The notes beneath the pieces are model-generated. The model was given only the letters and a program-made list of their open reading frames with translations, was not told the DNA's origin and ran no database searches. Shown in pieces: positions 1 through 14,568 of a DNA stretch of 64,000 bases. The position numbers and the translations under genes are program-made. Position 1 is the first letter of the stretch. Every line of letters begins with the position of its first letter. This stretch comes from Vespula vulgaris (Eukaryota; Arthropoda; Insecta; Hymenoptera; Vespidae): NCBI RefSeq assembly GCF_905475345.1, contig NC_066594.1, forward strand, positions 4,387,501 to 4,451,500. Direction: 5' to 3'.

Positions 1-2497
1 TTGAAATGTAATCCGACTAACGATATAACGTATTCTCAATTTTGTATAAAGACCAGTTTGAATTCTATCTTTTTCCTTTCAAGTTTCGAGAAATTTTCAA
101 CTTTTTTTCGTAAAACTATTTTCATAAACTTTAGCAAGTTGGTAAAACGTTTCTTTAATTCTCGAGACTTTGCTCGGAAAAAGATTGTCCCGGCTGAATT
201 TTTATTACCGAGAGAGTCCTCCTTTAATATCGCTATATCGGGCTCTTTTCGTAATACGATAAAAGAAAAGGCTAGCTGTGCGGAAGCGAAAGACGGAGCG
301 ATGAAATAACGAATTATCCGAGCGAAAAGCTGTCGCTGTCGATGGAGTTGGTATCTCTATCTACGCCCAATAGGGGAGATCGTTAAGCAAGGGTAGTAAA
401 AAGCCGAATGACGCGAGACAATCGAAAGAATCCATTCGCTGTTCATTTAATGACGATACTGAAATATAAGTCTTTCTATCGCTAGCTGGCGTACCGAACG
501 AAAACGTATACACTATGCGGCTATCTACGGATATCGGTTTATGTGCTAAGATTATTATAGTCAACTGAAAATTCGTCCATTTGTGCGTGCCTGTTTATGA
601 TCGATCTTTTTAAACCTACATTTTTTTTCCTAATAAAGAATGACATCACCAGGACCAAACGACCGCCATCAATAACGCACGTATAAGATCAGCAATTCTC
701 GAATCTTTATTTTTCGTAATTTTTTTTTTTTTATGCCATCGGAAATCGTGCTCTCGGTTACATAGAAGCAATAAACGATGATTTCGAGTCGAGTTAAATT
801 CTTCGATATTACGAATATGAATTGAAACTACGGAATCGTTACGAACAACGCGTTTAATATTCTACGATGTTGTCAAAATTACGACCGTCTAGCTTAATGA
901 TTCGCATATGCGAGCAAGATGAAGATTCGACCAATCTCTTTCTCGACCATAGCATGCAACCGTTAAAAAGCAATTCCCCTCCGATATGAAGAAGGATTCG
1001 TGCAAGGATTGGCACGAGGCCCAAATCCGCTGCCTCGGGCCCGATTTTATGACACCGCTCCTTTCATTCGTACTCGTTGAATGAGTACGGATGGATTAGG
1101 AGACAACGACAATTTTTACTATCACCTAGGAACTCGTAAAGATTCTCAATTCGGTGTTGCCACGAACAACGGCTAGCGTATTATTCGATTTTCTAACCGT
1201 GCTGGTTTCCGCATAGGTAATTAACGTTCCCGCAATTACGACTGTGTACCACCAATTTGGAACCATCTCCAACGTAAATGGCGTTAATTGCGCTACAAAG
1301 TTTCGTTCTTCAACAGGCTAAAAGAGCATGTAGAGTGTTTCTTGTGTATGTGAGTTGTTAATAATTAAGATATTGTAACTAGTTCATTCATAAATTTCTA
1401 CAGTTCAAGAATCAAAGCGAAAGTAAAGGATAAATGCATAATGCATCTTTAAAATAATTTGCTCTTGTTTATGATGCCATCATTTCAATAATTATACAAA
1501 TATAATGTAATCATACAAAACTTCATATACATTTTGCGTTTTCCACAAGAATAATAGAATGTTCGATAGTTGCTAAAATAAAACTGGTCGCTCCGATTCG
1601 ATTCACCATCGAAAAGCTCGTAAATATTTATGAAATTATCGTACGGGTAAATCAGTTTCGAGGATTTGAATCTTTAACGAAAGGATGAATTTACATGAGT
1701 ACTCTTCTAAAAATAGTAATTTTTTATCGTGTTATCATCGCTCTTAATAGGTTCGTTATATCGACAGTAATAGCTCCTTCGTGTATCGAAAAGCATCGGT
1801 CTGACCGAAATAATAACGCGGGCGACGGTGGGTAGTTCTTTTGTAGGCCTTGGCGTGCAAGAAGACGGTAAATAGTTAGAAAGGTGCAAAACTGAGCGCG
1901 TTCCTAGTGGCCCAGGGTATTCGGCCGTGCAAGGTTTTAAATAAAGCGATAAATTTTGAGGGAGCAGAGGGCGCACGGTCCTTAAGTAAAATCTCCGTTG
2001 AACTAGAAGGGAAGATTTATAGGATGTTTAAATCGGTAAATAGTTTCGTGCTGGGTAATCCTTTTTGTAAGAGGATACGCGTTTAATAAAAAAAGAAAAA
2101 AAATGAACGAAAAAGCAAAAAACGAAGGAAAGAAAAAAAAGAACCAACAATTTTTAGATGCTTAGAGTACGTTCGACACCAAACGTTATCTCCTTTAATA
2201 CTCGCTCCAACGAAACTTGGAAGTACGCTTTCGTATTATTTGTTAAAACGATCTCGGGCAATTCGCGAGAACTTGGTCCATTTGCAAAAAGTTGAAGCTC
2301 TTTTCTCTTCTTCTCCTTTCTTTCTCCTTCTTACCTTTACTTTCCACTCCTCAGCTTTATTCGCCTTCTCGGTCGTTGTTCTGGAATATCGTTAGGAACT
2401 TCACGCGTTCTTATCTAACGTTACTTATGGCGATTTTAAAAACTTAAAGTCGCCTTGATCAGTCGTTGAATATATTATGGCCGAACTCTTTCTCTTC

Positions 2498-2517
2498 CTC
2501 TCTCTCTCTCTCTCTCT
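2498..2517. repeat. (CT)10 microsatellite
   Basis: A pure CT run on the plus strand. This is one of only four tracts in this orientation. Confidence 0.9.
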
Positions 2518-5330
2518 TCTCAATACGAAATATTTTTCTAATCATTCGACCTTTCCTTTTATATGTATGCATACTTCTAGCAAAAAATATATCTGTAATT
2601 ATATCTGACATTGTCTTAAATTATTTATTTCTTTTACTTTCTTTTACCTTCGACAAAAAAAAAATTATAATAATTTCTGATATCATTACCGATATTTCAC
2701 TTTACTTAGATGTAGTTCATTGTTACGGTTAATCGGTTGATAACGAATTTATGCACAACCGTTCACAGCTTGCGGCGTTCGTTATTATGAAACACGTAGG
2801 GTATTGTGTTGAAAGCAAGAGGATCGTTAGTTCCTTTAAAGTTGTATACCAGACGTTGACACAGGAAAGATTAATGTATCGAACGATGGAGGACAATTTT
2901 CTGAAGACCGATAAAGACCAAAGGAAAAAGACAGCTTCCTGTTCGTGTCGACTGTCTTATTAAGTTGTCGGTAAAATTGGATTAGTAGATTTATCGATTT
3001 GCTCGTTAACTATTATACGTTTATAACATCTCTTTGTGCATATATATGTGTATGGATGTATAACATATTTTTTTTACAAACGCAATACTCATACTTTGAT
3101 TTTAACGATTTGATTAACATTAAATCAATTTTAATACAATGTATTATAAATTCGTCGTGTCTCTTAATGTAACATTCTTTAAATATAGGAGTATTTGCAA
3201 TTAAGAAAATAAATAAACAGTTTCGAAAACTCTGTTAACAAGTTTTCGGTATAGTTTGTAACTACTTTAAAAACGAAAGAAATGTTTAACATATTCCTTA
3301 TTCCGATAAATACTAATTTGATTTAGCCGAGTATATTTATTTACTTGAATTCTCATATCCATATTTTTTGTACAACTTCTTTTGTTTGTCTTTCATAAAG
3401 CAGTAATTTCTTGATTCGCTTTAAGAGGTAAAGATAAGGGACTTCCTCGCCTCAACTTTTTCTTTCGTTTAACAAGACTACGTTTACTTTCTTAGACGAT
3501 GCTACCTGTCGGGACTTTGATTTACGGGATAGCTAACGATACCATGGTCGTAAAGGTCGTAACGTTCTAAAGATGTAGATAGACCGCACGAAATAACCAT
3601 CTACAAAAGTCCGAGCCACAGAGCGGATAGTCGTTAATTACTCGAGTCCGTCGATAAAGCGTTATCACCCAATGGCACACCAAGCGACGACGAACAAACA
3701 TGGCTCGATATCTAAAATAATAATTATACCTATTCTAAAATAAGCTTATTGAATTATTTCTAATTTGATAGTTTTTATCGAACGATCAATAATGCATTAT
3801 CATGGATCATATATTTTTACGCGATGAATAATTCGTCTGGGTTGCGTGTGCATGCGTGCGTATGTAGTATAATGAACTCAAGTAGCAATTAACTCCGTAA
3901 TTGATTTCACCGTGCATAATTATTTGGCTATTTTAATTATTCAATCTGTTATGGTAACGCAAGACTTAAAAAATAAGCAAAAAATTTGATAGCTTATCAA
4001 ATAGTTACTACGAGATACGCTTCGTTCTATCGAGTTTCATCTATATAATCTCATTCGTGTCAGTCCCTCTTTACAAATTCATATTTTTTTTATTTCTTCC
4101 ATTTTTGATCATGATGCATGTTTTTTAATTAATAAGTTACTTTTTAGAGATAGGTAAAGAAAGATGTCCGTTATTATCATCGTAAAGACAAAATAACTAC
4201 TTAATTTTCTTTAGTGCTTCCGACCATTATAATCTCGCACATTCGCTCCAATGAAAAGGTACACGCAGAAACATACGGATATATACACTTTAAAAAAAAA
4301 CCTGACGTTAGTAGGAACATGGCCTTGCGGAAGAGTAAATTAAAACGCTCGCGGCTTTGGCTGCCGTAGACGTTCCGTCGTTTATACACAGCTGTACGCG
4401 AATGCGTCTGTCTTTTTGTACGAAATAGTTGTGTACGTGTGCATGCATGTCAAGTTTGCGAGCGACTTCCAAAAAGCTCTACTCGGTCAGAAACGAAGAA
4501 ACGGGGACTCGTTTGAGCAAAATATTAAATCGCCACGAAAATATGTCTTCTTTTCTATTTCGAGCTTTATTTTAGATATCCAATGTTTATATAAAACGAT
4601 ATTCAAATTCATAAAATTTTCGTATAACGTTATAAATGATAATAATTCTGTATTATTATATAATATTTCAGCATCCTACTTAGAAAACTCTAATATTTTA
4701 TTCCCTTTATCGTAGATTGATAAATGTATCTTAAACAAATACGTGTCTATCTTTAACTATATATCCATATACAATAGATATGTATATATGCATACGCATA
4801 TGTATGTACCTACCTAAATTCCATAGAATTGTTCCTTGAAATTTTCGAAAACTGGAGATATGTGAATTCGTTGAAATGACCTATTAAAGCTTAACGGAGG
4901 AACCTATTCCCTTGAATCAGAATCGGAAGATGTAACTTATTTCAAAGCGTAAAGCTGGAAGGCTTTAGCTGCCCGTTACAATAATTGGATTTGTATGTGA
5001 ATTACGTGCTGTTATAACCTTCTCGTTTTGCGCTTTGTATTTTCAAATAATATTCCTTTTGGAATTTCACTTTAAAATCATAATCCCAAAATTTCTCAAC
5101 TAAATAAAGAATAGATATTTTAGTTTATAGACATATCATGACGGAATTATTTATTAATACGACATATCTTGGATATATAATTACATTAAATAAATATATT
5201 AATAAAATATTAATAAACGCTTAAATATTTATATTCCATTGAATAGGTATATTTGTGAAACTAATGATGATAATTAATAATTGCGGTAAGTAGGTAATTA
5301 ATAACAGAGCGATAGGCTTATATAAAATGT

Positions 5331-5332
<2 letters not shown>

Positions 5333-5363
<31 letters not shown>
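5333..5363. repeat. (AT)n microsatellite
   Basis: An uninterrupted AT run of about 31 bases in AT-rich sequence. Confidence 0.95.
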
Positions 5364-5366
<3 letters not shown>

Positions 5367-6191
5367 AAATTCTTTTGTAAATAATAAAAGTTATCAAAGC
5401 CTTCCGATCGCTAATATCGATTGAAAACACAATTTTTATAAAACTATATTTTATAATAAGTTATTTTTGCTAACGACAGATTTTGCTTAGTGACAGATCT
5501 ACCGTTAATTCACGCGTTTTTGTAAACGCACTTGTTCATTTGAAAAGTAGAACAGCAGAATAATCGGGCAATTAGCGAAATTGGATTTTCGCGCGCGACG
5601 AGAACGGAGTGAAATATTTTTCTCGCATTTATTTAAATATCAGCCGACGAATGTAATTAATATAACGATTTGTATGATGCAATTAAATACTTTAAATACT
5701 GTGATTTAATCCACAGTGATTTGAGAAACGATGCAAAACGATTTCGTAAAAGATAATCGCAGTTTCTTTTTGTAAATTTTTTTTATCATATAATCGTTTT
5801 GATTTATTGTTCAATGTATTAACAATAATAACATGGTATATCAAATATTAAGGAATTATAGGCATGCATTGAGTATCGATTTCGAACGTATTAACGCGGC
5901 TAGCTCCATCTCCATTTAATTACCACTTAAAGCCGTATAAATAGCGCTTCTATAGCGATACATCATATCGAATGCACCTGCTCTCTGCTCGGTCTGCGTG
6001 TACATGCAAGATCATGATTTTTCACTAACGAGAGTTCTTTGAGTTCGCCTGTCCCTCGATATCTTTCAAAAGCGTGTCGCTTTGAAGCCTACAGTTACCA
6101 TCTGATGACCACTGGATTCTTTATTGCTCCCTTTCGCGTTTATTATTTAAAAGGATCTTGCCTAAAAGGACCACGTGCATTACGTATATTC

Positions 6192-6194
<3 letters not shown>

Positions 6195-6260
<66 letters not shown>
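6195..6260. repeat. compound (AT)21(GTAT)6 microsatellite
   Basis: An (AT)21 run at 6195-6236 is directly followed by six GTAT units at 6237-6260. Confidence 0.95.
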
Positions 6261-7635
6261 ATATAATTAGAACTTTTATTAATTACATTCATTTTTCTTT
6301 TTTATTCATGTATTTTATCTCGACATTATTATTCCATTAGCGAATATCGAACATTATATTATAATATTGAGTTGTAAATGTCAATGTAAAAAAATACTGG
6401 ATAAAGTTCTATTTATTTATATAGATATAAAATTTCAATATTTTTTTCTTGATCAATAAGTACAAATATACGTCTATGATATGATTTTATAATGTACGGT
6501 ATATATTTTGCAGGAATATATTCACTTTGAAATATTGAAATTAATCAAACTTAGTGAGATGAATGAAAACGTATAAAAATGTAATATACATATTAGTTTA
6601 GAACTTTGATGTTTCCTGTATATTCGAAATTCTAGATAAATTTGTTTGGTGCATTTTGCGCCAGTATTTGATCGATATTAAATATTTGTAATAAATTATA
6701 TATCAACCAATGAGTGGCTATTTAGTGAGGTCCTACTTTCAACGGTGAACAAACAGTCGCAACGATCTATTTTATATTATACTCGGACGATTTAATGGGA
6801 AAGAAGTATGCGCACTATACTATTATATATAATGTCGTTTTCTTGTACGAAGTACGCGCGTACAATAAAATTTGGACGGACGAGATGAAAGGCGTGACGA
6901 GGTTGGGAACGGGAGAAGGGAGAGAATAATTTCAAAATGGTAAGCGAACCTGCCGGCGTATAGTTTAACGACGCGTCTGCGAGCGCGATACTAATGATAA
7001 TTTTCTCTGAATTCCAGCAGGTAATATACCTACTATAATAGCGAACGTAATATAGTCTTGTCAGACTACAAAGAGAAACAGATCAAGAATAAAGGGGACG
7101 GACAAGGTGTGTGGCCGACAAAAAGACAGAAATGGTTCGTTCATTGCTCTATTATTACATCACAAAATTCAATTTGTTCGTACAAGCGAATATCAGTTTG
7201 AATTAATTTTGTATAGGTATTAGATTCATGTTTGATTAACTTGGCTCTTCGTGAAATTGACCGATAGATTAGAGATTGATGTATGAAATGATTGACTGTT
7301 TCTCTTTAAACGTGTTTATCAAACAATAATCACGTCGAATTATGACCGTTCTGAGTCGTATCATCTATCGGTCATTCTGTTGTGTTATATTGTGCGTACG
7401 TCAGAAATGTAATTGCGACTTCTTTATCGAATTGCAAAGAGGAAGAAAAGTGTGAGCTTGAGAAGGAAAAAAAATATAAACGACAAGTAGTTGCATCAGA
7501 GCAAGAGAGAGCAAGGGAGAGAGAGAAAGAGAGAGAAAACGCTAATTACTATCTGTTGGATGGTTCGTTTCAATAGAGTTCATTAACGATGGTAGAAGCT
7601 CAATGTCCATCCATAGTTCAACACCAAAGATCTCC

Positions 7636-7643
<8 letters not shown>

Positions 7644-7676
<33 letters not shown>
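7644..7676. repeat. (AG)n microsatellite
   Basis: A nearly pure AG run. A degenerate GA tract also lies at about 7504-7540. Confidence 0.95.
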
Positions 7677-7682
<6 letters not shown>

Positions 7683-9445
7683 GAGATAAAGTAAAACGAC
7701 CAAAATCAGAGGCGACTAACGGGTAAAAAAAGGGCCAGAATGGAAAACGGACCGAGAGCGCTTCAATAGTTAGTTCGCTTTGCGAGTATCCCTTTGCACA
7801 TAAAAATATTCAAGCTTTTCTATGATCAACATGTCGCAATACTTTTCCTTTGGTGCTCTATCTTCATCGATAGTGATTTTCAAATAATCGAATGCACCTA
7901 GATAACTATTCAAAGATATAGTTAGGAAAAACATAGAAATTTTTTATGTTCTTGAAAATATGCAAATATAAGAAGAAATGGACAGCAGAAAAAGGCAACG
8001 ATGCGAAGAACTTAGGGCTCATAAATTTTCTAGGTAAGAGGGAGAACGCGTCTGAGAGTTTTCGCATCCGCGTGCTATTCTTCCTTCTATGTGTAGAAAC
8101 ATGCCTACGCAATGGGACGAAGGTAGCTCAATGAATTATTAAAAAGGGCTCGCAACGTAGTTCCTCGAACGCAAAGCACTCCCTTTCTTTTCACGTTTAC
8201 ACGCGTCATCGTGTTTTATTCCGATGATACTTGCTTCGAGGAAGACACCCTTCGATCAACAACCAGCCCTTACTAGAGTTTCTCTCTTATTCTTATTCCG
8301 ATGACACCTTTGATTACGTTCGAGTGATCTATGCTCGAGTTAAAATTGTTTGTAATTAACGTATATCATATTTTTTTATTACAATATTATTATTGAGAAA
8401 TAAAATCTATATCAAGTTTTGCACAATACGTGATGTGTTTGATTAATCGAGATATTTCTATCGAATGATGTAAATATATCTAACGATCTCGTTACTGTAT
8501 TTTACAATCGAAAGGAAGGTTTGTTTTACTAATTGTAAAATGAATTTTATTAATTGATTTTTGTAAAGATTTCCGTGTATTAGAGGGTGGTATGTTTCGG
8601 CCAATAATGTGAGCTTGATTTTATATAAGTTGATTCATAAAATTATCCTTCATCTTTCTTACAGATTTCAACAAGAATACTATAAAAACCGATTGTTTTT
8701 TTATTTTATATTTCATCGAGTGTAAATTATTTATAATAGATCATTATATCGGATCATCATAATTTCGCTAAATTAATTCATCTTGAAACCGGTATAAATC
8801 ATAGAAAGCAATATTTATTTGTTTCTACAAATTCTTTTTCTATACTTAAAGCCAATATCAATGTTTTGAGATGGTTTCTATATAGACGAGAAAAAAAATA
8901 TATTTCAATCGGGTATAACTTTCTCAAAGAAAGAACCACTTGTCTAGTCGAGTAACATTGCCAAACTTTTCTACGAAGTTCGTTCATCTATCGTATGCAT
9001 TCTTTGCTCGGTATTCGTAAGTAACTTGCGTGGGAACATTGGAAGGCTTTTTCAGTTCCACGGAGGATCTCAATAGAGAGAAAGAACGAGAAGAAGAGAA
9101 AAATAAAGAAAACAAAAGAGAAAAGTGCAAAGACAAAATACAGGTGTTATTCTGAAAGAACGTTTTACCTGGAAATCGAGAAGTACTATTGTTCGAACGA
9201 CTTCGAAGGATAACTATAAGTTAATGATAACTAATATTATGTACTAATAATCTGTCAAATTAGTTATTAATAACAAATTGATTAAAATAAAGCAGACGTT
9301 TGTGATTTATTTTCTGGAGCTAATTTAATATTTTATTTCGATAATTTCTTACGTGTAAGGATTTATATGTTCATACATTTATACATTCAAACTACGTAGT
9401 ACAGAAGAAAAGGCGACTAATGTATACCAGATGAATGGAGAGTGT

Positions 9446-9497
9446 AAGAGAAAGAGAGAAAGGAATAGAAAGAGAGAGAGAGAGAAAGAGAAGAAAG
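9446..9497. repeat. GA-rich tract
   Basis: An interrupted GA/GAA tract on the plus strand with a purer core at 9470-9484. Confidence 0.9.
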
Positions 9498-11250
9498 GTA
9501 TAAAACTTTATTCGAAAATGCTGGCGTACACGGTTCACTTGGCAATGGCAAAGGTATGCTATCATAGAGAGTACCAAAGTCACCTACGATTTAAAACTTT
9601 TCTCTAGTACGGCAAAGCATTAAGTGGTCGTATTAGTAGGAATGGTCGTTCTTGTCAGACATATAGTATGTATAATTGTCTGAAAGTAATAACTCATTCT
9701 TTCGTAAGTTTGAAATTTTAATGAACGCGGCTACGTTTAAATATTACCTTTTAAATATTTTTTTCTAATATCTCCGCCATTTCTTTCCGCATTCTATGCT
9801 TATTCTGTTTTTTTTTTTCTTTACTTTCTTCTGTTTCCTTTTTTAAGCGATACCGTGGAATCTCTTCTTTCTTTATGAAAGCAGAAATTTATGTCAGAGT
9901 TTGACAAGGAAACGTCGCATTTATTTTTTTATCATTTTTCCACGCGTCGTCTATTTCCGTTAAAATTAAACGCGAATGTAATTTGATAATCAGTAAAAAT
10001 ATATTAAATGCCGTTTAAAAAGTTAAATCACAAAGGCGATTCTCAAGCGATGAGAACGGATTGACTAATTGTAAGTAGATACAAATACGCAGGTAATATA
10101 CGTCACGAAATACTTTAAAGGCGGCTGATCGTTACCGGTGGAACAACGGACCCATAAATGTCCCAAATGCCATAATTTACTGCTTTATTCCGTGCACAAG
10201 AGTATTAAGTTACGTCAGGAAGGAGAAGTAGCGTTCGAGATTTCATGACCTGCAAGAAAGTATTCGAGTAAATAAATATCGAACGAACGCATTTTACCGG
10301 ACACGTACTTCGTATACGACGGTCTCTTTGCTACGAATTTTATCGACTTTCGCGTTTCAACCGTCAGTTTTTCTTCCGCGATTCATTTTATTTTTCATCA
10401 TAATTAATCTCATATGAAAAAATATGGCAATTTATCGTGAGTGAGAAACGTTAAGAAACTTAGAGAGAATGTAAATATCTATGAAAATTACATAACTTTA
10501 ATAAAGCGTAATATCGTGTTATACGCGTGATACGGTTTGATCGTAAGGTTGAATCAGTTTTTCTCGTATATCAAAGATTTTCCGATAGTTTTTACTGGAA
10601 CAGTACCAGCGTAGTCTTTCTTTGCTGGTGTCGACGTATGTAATAACGAACACCTCCAAAGGATTTAATAGAACTTTTTCGAGTATCAGGGAAATATACG
10701 ATAACATTGTCTAGAGAGAGAGGGGAGGATTCGAGCATGTACAGTGACGATCGGATGATATGAAGAGCCAAGGGAATTTTCATAAAATTAGTTGGCAAGT
10801 TAAAACGATATGAGGTCGCTTGCGATGAACGATGCGGCTACGTTAGCCGGTACAAGGCGGGTTCTCTGGCTGCGCCGGTGGTGATAATATTGCGGGAATG
10901 GAGGTTGCCGAAAACCGGTGCGAAAATATGAGCCGACTCGGCTCACTAAGTTTCCTGATTAAAACTCTTAATTTCTAATTAAAGGGGACACGTAGACGGA
11001 ACGTTTATTCGATAGCTTAGACTAGTTATTAAAATTGTCCGAGATGCCGTTGACCTGGACGATAACAGTTTGAAAACGTTGAGGGAATAGTTAACGAAGT
11101 TGAATTTCGAAAAAGAAACGTGACTCGAGCTTTCGTGATTGTTCTTTTCTAAAATAACGGACTATTATTGATAGGTACAATATATCACCGAGGGCAGATT
11201 TAAAAGGAGACATGAGATTTCGTGGTCAGTACGATAGTAAAGAGAAACAG

Positions 11251-11288
11251 TGAGAGAGAAAAAGAGGGAAAGAGGGAGAGAGGGAGAA
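11251..11288. repeat. GA/GGA-rich tract
   Basis: Degenerate purine tract on the plus strand. Confidence 0.85.
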
Positions 11289-12652
11289 ACGATGCGAAAC
11301 CGAAGCGATACGAAAAATGTATAAAGTGGCGTGGTTTGGTGGGCGGAGGAAACGTGCTACGTGTGCAAAACAGGATCTCGAAGGGGCAGGACGGAAACGA
11401 TCGCTGTCACGATGAAATCGCATTGACGATGCTACGCCAAGCAGTTGAGGGAAAGGAAAAGAGATCGGGGGTGTGGTGCCAGATATGGGAAACAGAAAGA
11501 TGATGCCTCGAAGGAACGAAGAGTAACGGACGGACTGTCGAGACATTTTCCCTTCTTTGATAAGATTGATTGCGAAGGTTCTACTATCTTGAAAGATCGT
11601 TTGATAATCGTGCTATCATCACGTTTCTACCGCTTTCTGTAACAGCTGTTACGCGAAAACGTAGTTTCCAATATAATTTAACGATCAAATTTATTCTTCT
11701 TTTTCAGCCAGAATTAGATTATTGAAGTTACGTAAATACGTGCAAAGGTTTGATTTATTTCTCAAGGGAACAATGAACGTGGTCATTTCTAATGATCGAT
11801 CCTTATTTTCTTAGATTAAAGTTTACCAGAGATGCTAGTAATTCTCGTTTGTGATAACGATATAAACAGCGTAAAGTTGTGAGAGTACGTGAGTCCTGTA
11901 ACGGAACGTCTGCTTTTACCTCGGGAAATCGCGATTCAATCTGGGCCTGGAAGTTCTTTTGCCGCGAAAGTAGCAGAAAAATGATTCGCCCTCAGCGAGA
12001 GTCGGCCGTTTGAACGAGCTGGCAATTGCTGTATTATATAGCCTCTACTGCTCAAGATTACAGAGCACGCGAGCTTTAAAGCTCCACAATAAAGCTCCTG
12101 GTCGTAGGAGGGCTTGAGACCGAGGGCATGTACGACTTCAATGGACGTTTAAGATCCAAAATTATAGAAGTGTGGTAAAAATGTCTTAAATTTGTCGAGT
12201 GCTTGAATCTTTCCTCTTACGAGCCCGGATAACTTTGAATTTGTGAGGGAAACATTCTGTTAAATTTGATAGTCGTACTTGATGGAAGAAATTCGTCTGT
12301 GATCTCTCTTTATAACAGATAATTTTTTGAAAGAACGAACATTGAAATGTTAAGGGAGTTTTAAATCTTTATATCAACATTCACATCGGAATTTAATCTA
12401 CATAATTTATATATAAGTTAAAGGCGTTCGTTTTAAAAATTTTCTTTTGAACGAATGAGTCACAGGTTAGAGGAAACACCATCTACGGGTTCTTAACGCT
12501 TTCTTTTGTCGGATCGAAGTGTACGAAAGGGGAGGGGGGAGGTAGGAAAGGAGAGGACAGAGAGAAAAGTATCGTGGAGTGCTCTTACGTGAGACAACGA
12601 GGTTGACAGAACGCGCGTGCATTTAAGCCGTATGAGAGTGGTGATGAGGAGC

Positions 12653-12683
12653 GAGAAAGAAAGAGAGAGAGAAAGAGAGAGAT
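12653..12683. repeat. GA-rich tract
   Basis: Interrupted GA run inside a longer purine-rich block. Confidence 0.85.
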
Positions 12684-12881
12684 GAAGAGGTTAGGTAGCG
12701 AAAGAGGGTGACAGAGTGGGTTGGGGGTGGTAGAGATTAACGAGCGCAAGGGATAATTGCCGGGACACGCAAAACGCCAGGGCACTCGGCTCGAACTTCA
12801 GAATGAGAAATAAGAAGAAGGAGGTTGAAGGAAGGCGAGAGTTGAGAGGAACGAACGAGCCCGCGAACGTGAGAGGAGGAT

Positions 12882-12916
12882 GGAGAGAGAGAGAGAGAGA
12901 AAGAGAGAGGGGAGGG
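12882..12916. repeat. GA-rich tract
   Basis: GA run ending in a G-rich stretch on the plus strand. Confidence 0.9.
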
Positions 12917-13089
12917 GGAACGTAGCGACGAAGAGAGAAAAGAAAAAAAACGAAGAAAGATCGTTATGCCGTTGAGAACAGTGATGACAACGCCTCGACT
13001 TTGAATCTACCGTGTTTTTCAGCCAAGATTCGAGAAGAGCTTTCAGTAGGAAAAAAGGGGGAAAATAAACCTTACAGACAAGCGAAAAC

Positions 13090-13112
13090 GAGAGAGAGAG
13101 AGAGAGAGAGAG
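13090..13112. repeat. (GA)n microsatellite
   Basis: Pure GA run followed by GCGAGC. Confidence 0.9.
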
Positions 13113-13595
13113 CGAGCGAATGAAAGGCATTTGATGTCACCCATTCGTCCGTCCACCTGTCCGTCAGTCTGTTGATACTTTGTAAAATTTAAGAAGTTCT
13201 TGGATGAGACGACGCGGGGGATGGATACGAAAGATAATGACTGGAATTCATCGTGTACTTGTATTTGCCAACTAGTAATAACCAGCCGTATACGTCCAGA
13301 TCTGTAAATTAGAGTCGGATGCATTAGAGCTAAAATTTTTTTTAAATTTACAAATTTACTTCTTTTGCTCCTTCAAAAAGTTATTTTTAAAATATTTTTA
13401 AAGAAACATTGTAACTATATCTTTTTGACATTTTATTCATTGTTATTCAGAGAGCTTTCTTTTTTCCTTTGTTCCGATCGGAATTGCATTGTCCGTTGTG
13501 AGTTCGATTATCTACGCAAAAGCAGACGAAGAAAATTTATGCAAGAGCTGGTACAAGTCCAGGAAGTATAGACGGAGAGATTCGATCGGTAAATA

Positions 13596-13639
13596 ACACG
13601 TGCGAGCTTGCGTGCGAGTTTCGCACGTGTATATACACG
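13596..13639. repeat. nested inverted repeats containing two E-boxes
   Basis: ACACGTGCGA (13596-13605) is matched perfectly by its reverse complement at 13621-13630. A 7-bp hairpin with a 3-base loop spans 13611-13627. A 14-bp perfect palindrome, CGTGTATATACACG, occupies 13626-13639. CACGTG E-boxes occur at 13597-13602 and 13624-13629. Confidence 0.85.
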
Positions 13640-14520
13640 CGGCCTCGTGAAGATTCGCGCAGACTTTCCCTGTGACAGATTACACACGCATGCGACCATC
13701 GTATATTGAAGTATAACGGAACAAGTAGAGCCATCGGCATCGTATATACATGCTTCTCGATGTTTTAAGTTTTATATATGTTTGCACGCGATTCTCTATC
13801 TAAAATGAAACGGAAAATCTAGAATTTTAGTCATACATCTGAGTGCATAAAGCTCTATATTATATAACTAATCATAATTTCAAATTAAACCAACGCGGAA
13901 CGTAACTATTTGTTCTGCTTATTATTTTTACATATTTTAAATTAGTTATCTAGATCAATTTGTCAAGCAAAATTTGTAAAGCAAATGTTTAAATATGAAA
14001 AATGTTTTTTGAGCTCGTTTGATGATATTATTAACTACGAGTTAAATAACTTTCAAAAGACTGATCCAATAAAATTTTTGACTTTTTAGTCTAGTTTAAA
14101 GTCTTTAAAACTTTCTATATGAAGCGTATCAATTACCGAGAAAAAATAGTTTGTTGTAGCAGTAATAAAGTACAACATATTATAAACTCAAATATCTGTC
14201 TCATTTTGTTGTCGTTTGGTATTGTAATGTTTGCGAGAAATGTAAAATTAATATTAAGTGTATAATAAAGGTACGTTCACTCGCACACTAAATTTGAATT
14301 AAGTTGAAAAAGATTGTTATATATTTTATATCAAACTCGTCGTTGATTAAAAATAGTCACTTAATAGCCGAAAGATTCTGTAATTAAGACTTCTCTAATT
14401 AAGAATTCTTTTCAACTCGACATTCGTTGGTCTATTTTCTCGTTTCCTGCATTTTCCTTTGAAAATAAAATCCTCCGACCAACTTTTTTAAACCGTTTTA
14501 ATATTACTACTTTAAAAATC

Positions 14521-14568
14521 GAGAGAAAGAGAGAGAACGAAAGAGAGAAAGAGAGAGAGAGAGAGAAA
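14521..14568. repeat. GA-rich tract
   Basis: Interrupted GA/GAAA tract on the plus strand. Confidence 0.9.

Larger units (their letters stand above)
1..11200. other. AT-rich noncoding stretch, putative intron
   Basis: I see no supportable gene on either strand. Open frames are short, and many come from simple repeats or poly-T/poly-A context. The stretch holds (TC)n at 2498-2517, (AT)n at 5333-5363, the compound AT/GTAT run at 6195-6260, and GA tracts near 7500-7540, 7644-7676 and 9446-9497. It lies 3' of the Ig exon on the transcribed minus strand. It is read as intron only because no later exon was found before the window edge. Confidence 0.5.
11200..13340. other. purine-rich, GC-richer noncoding block
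   Basis: The plus strand is strongly purine-biased, with degenerate GA/GGA tracts around 11251-11288, 12519-12700, 12882-12916 and 13090-13112. Overlapping open frames occur on both strands (for example 11222-11546 and 12585-13324). Their residues are Ser/Leu-rich or Arg/Glu-rich, as expected from reading CT or GA repeats, so I do not call them genes. Confidence 0.5.
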
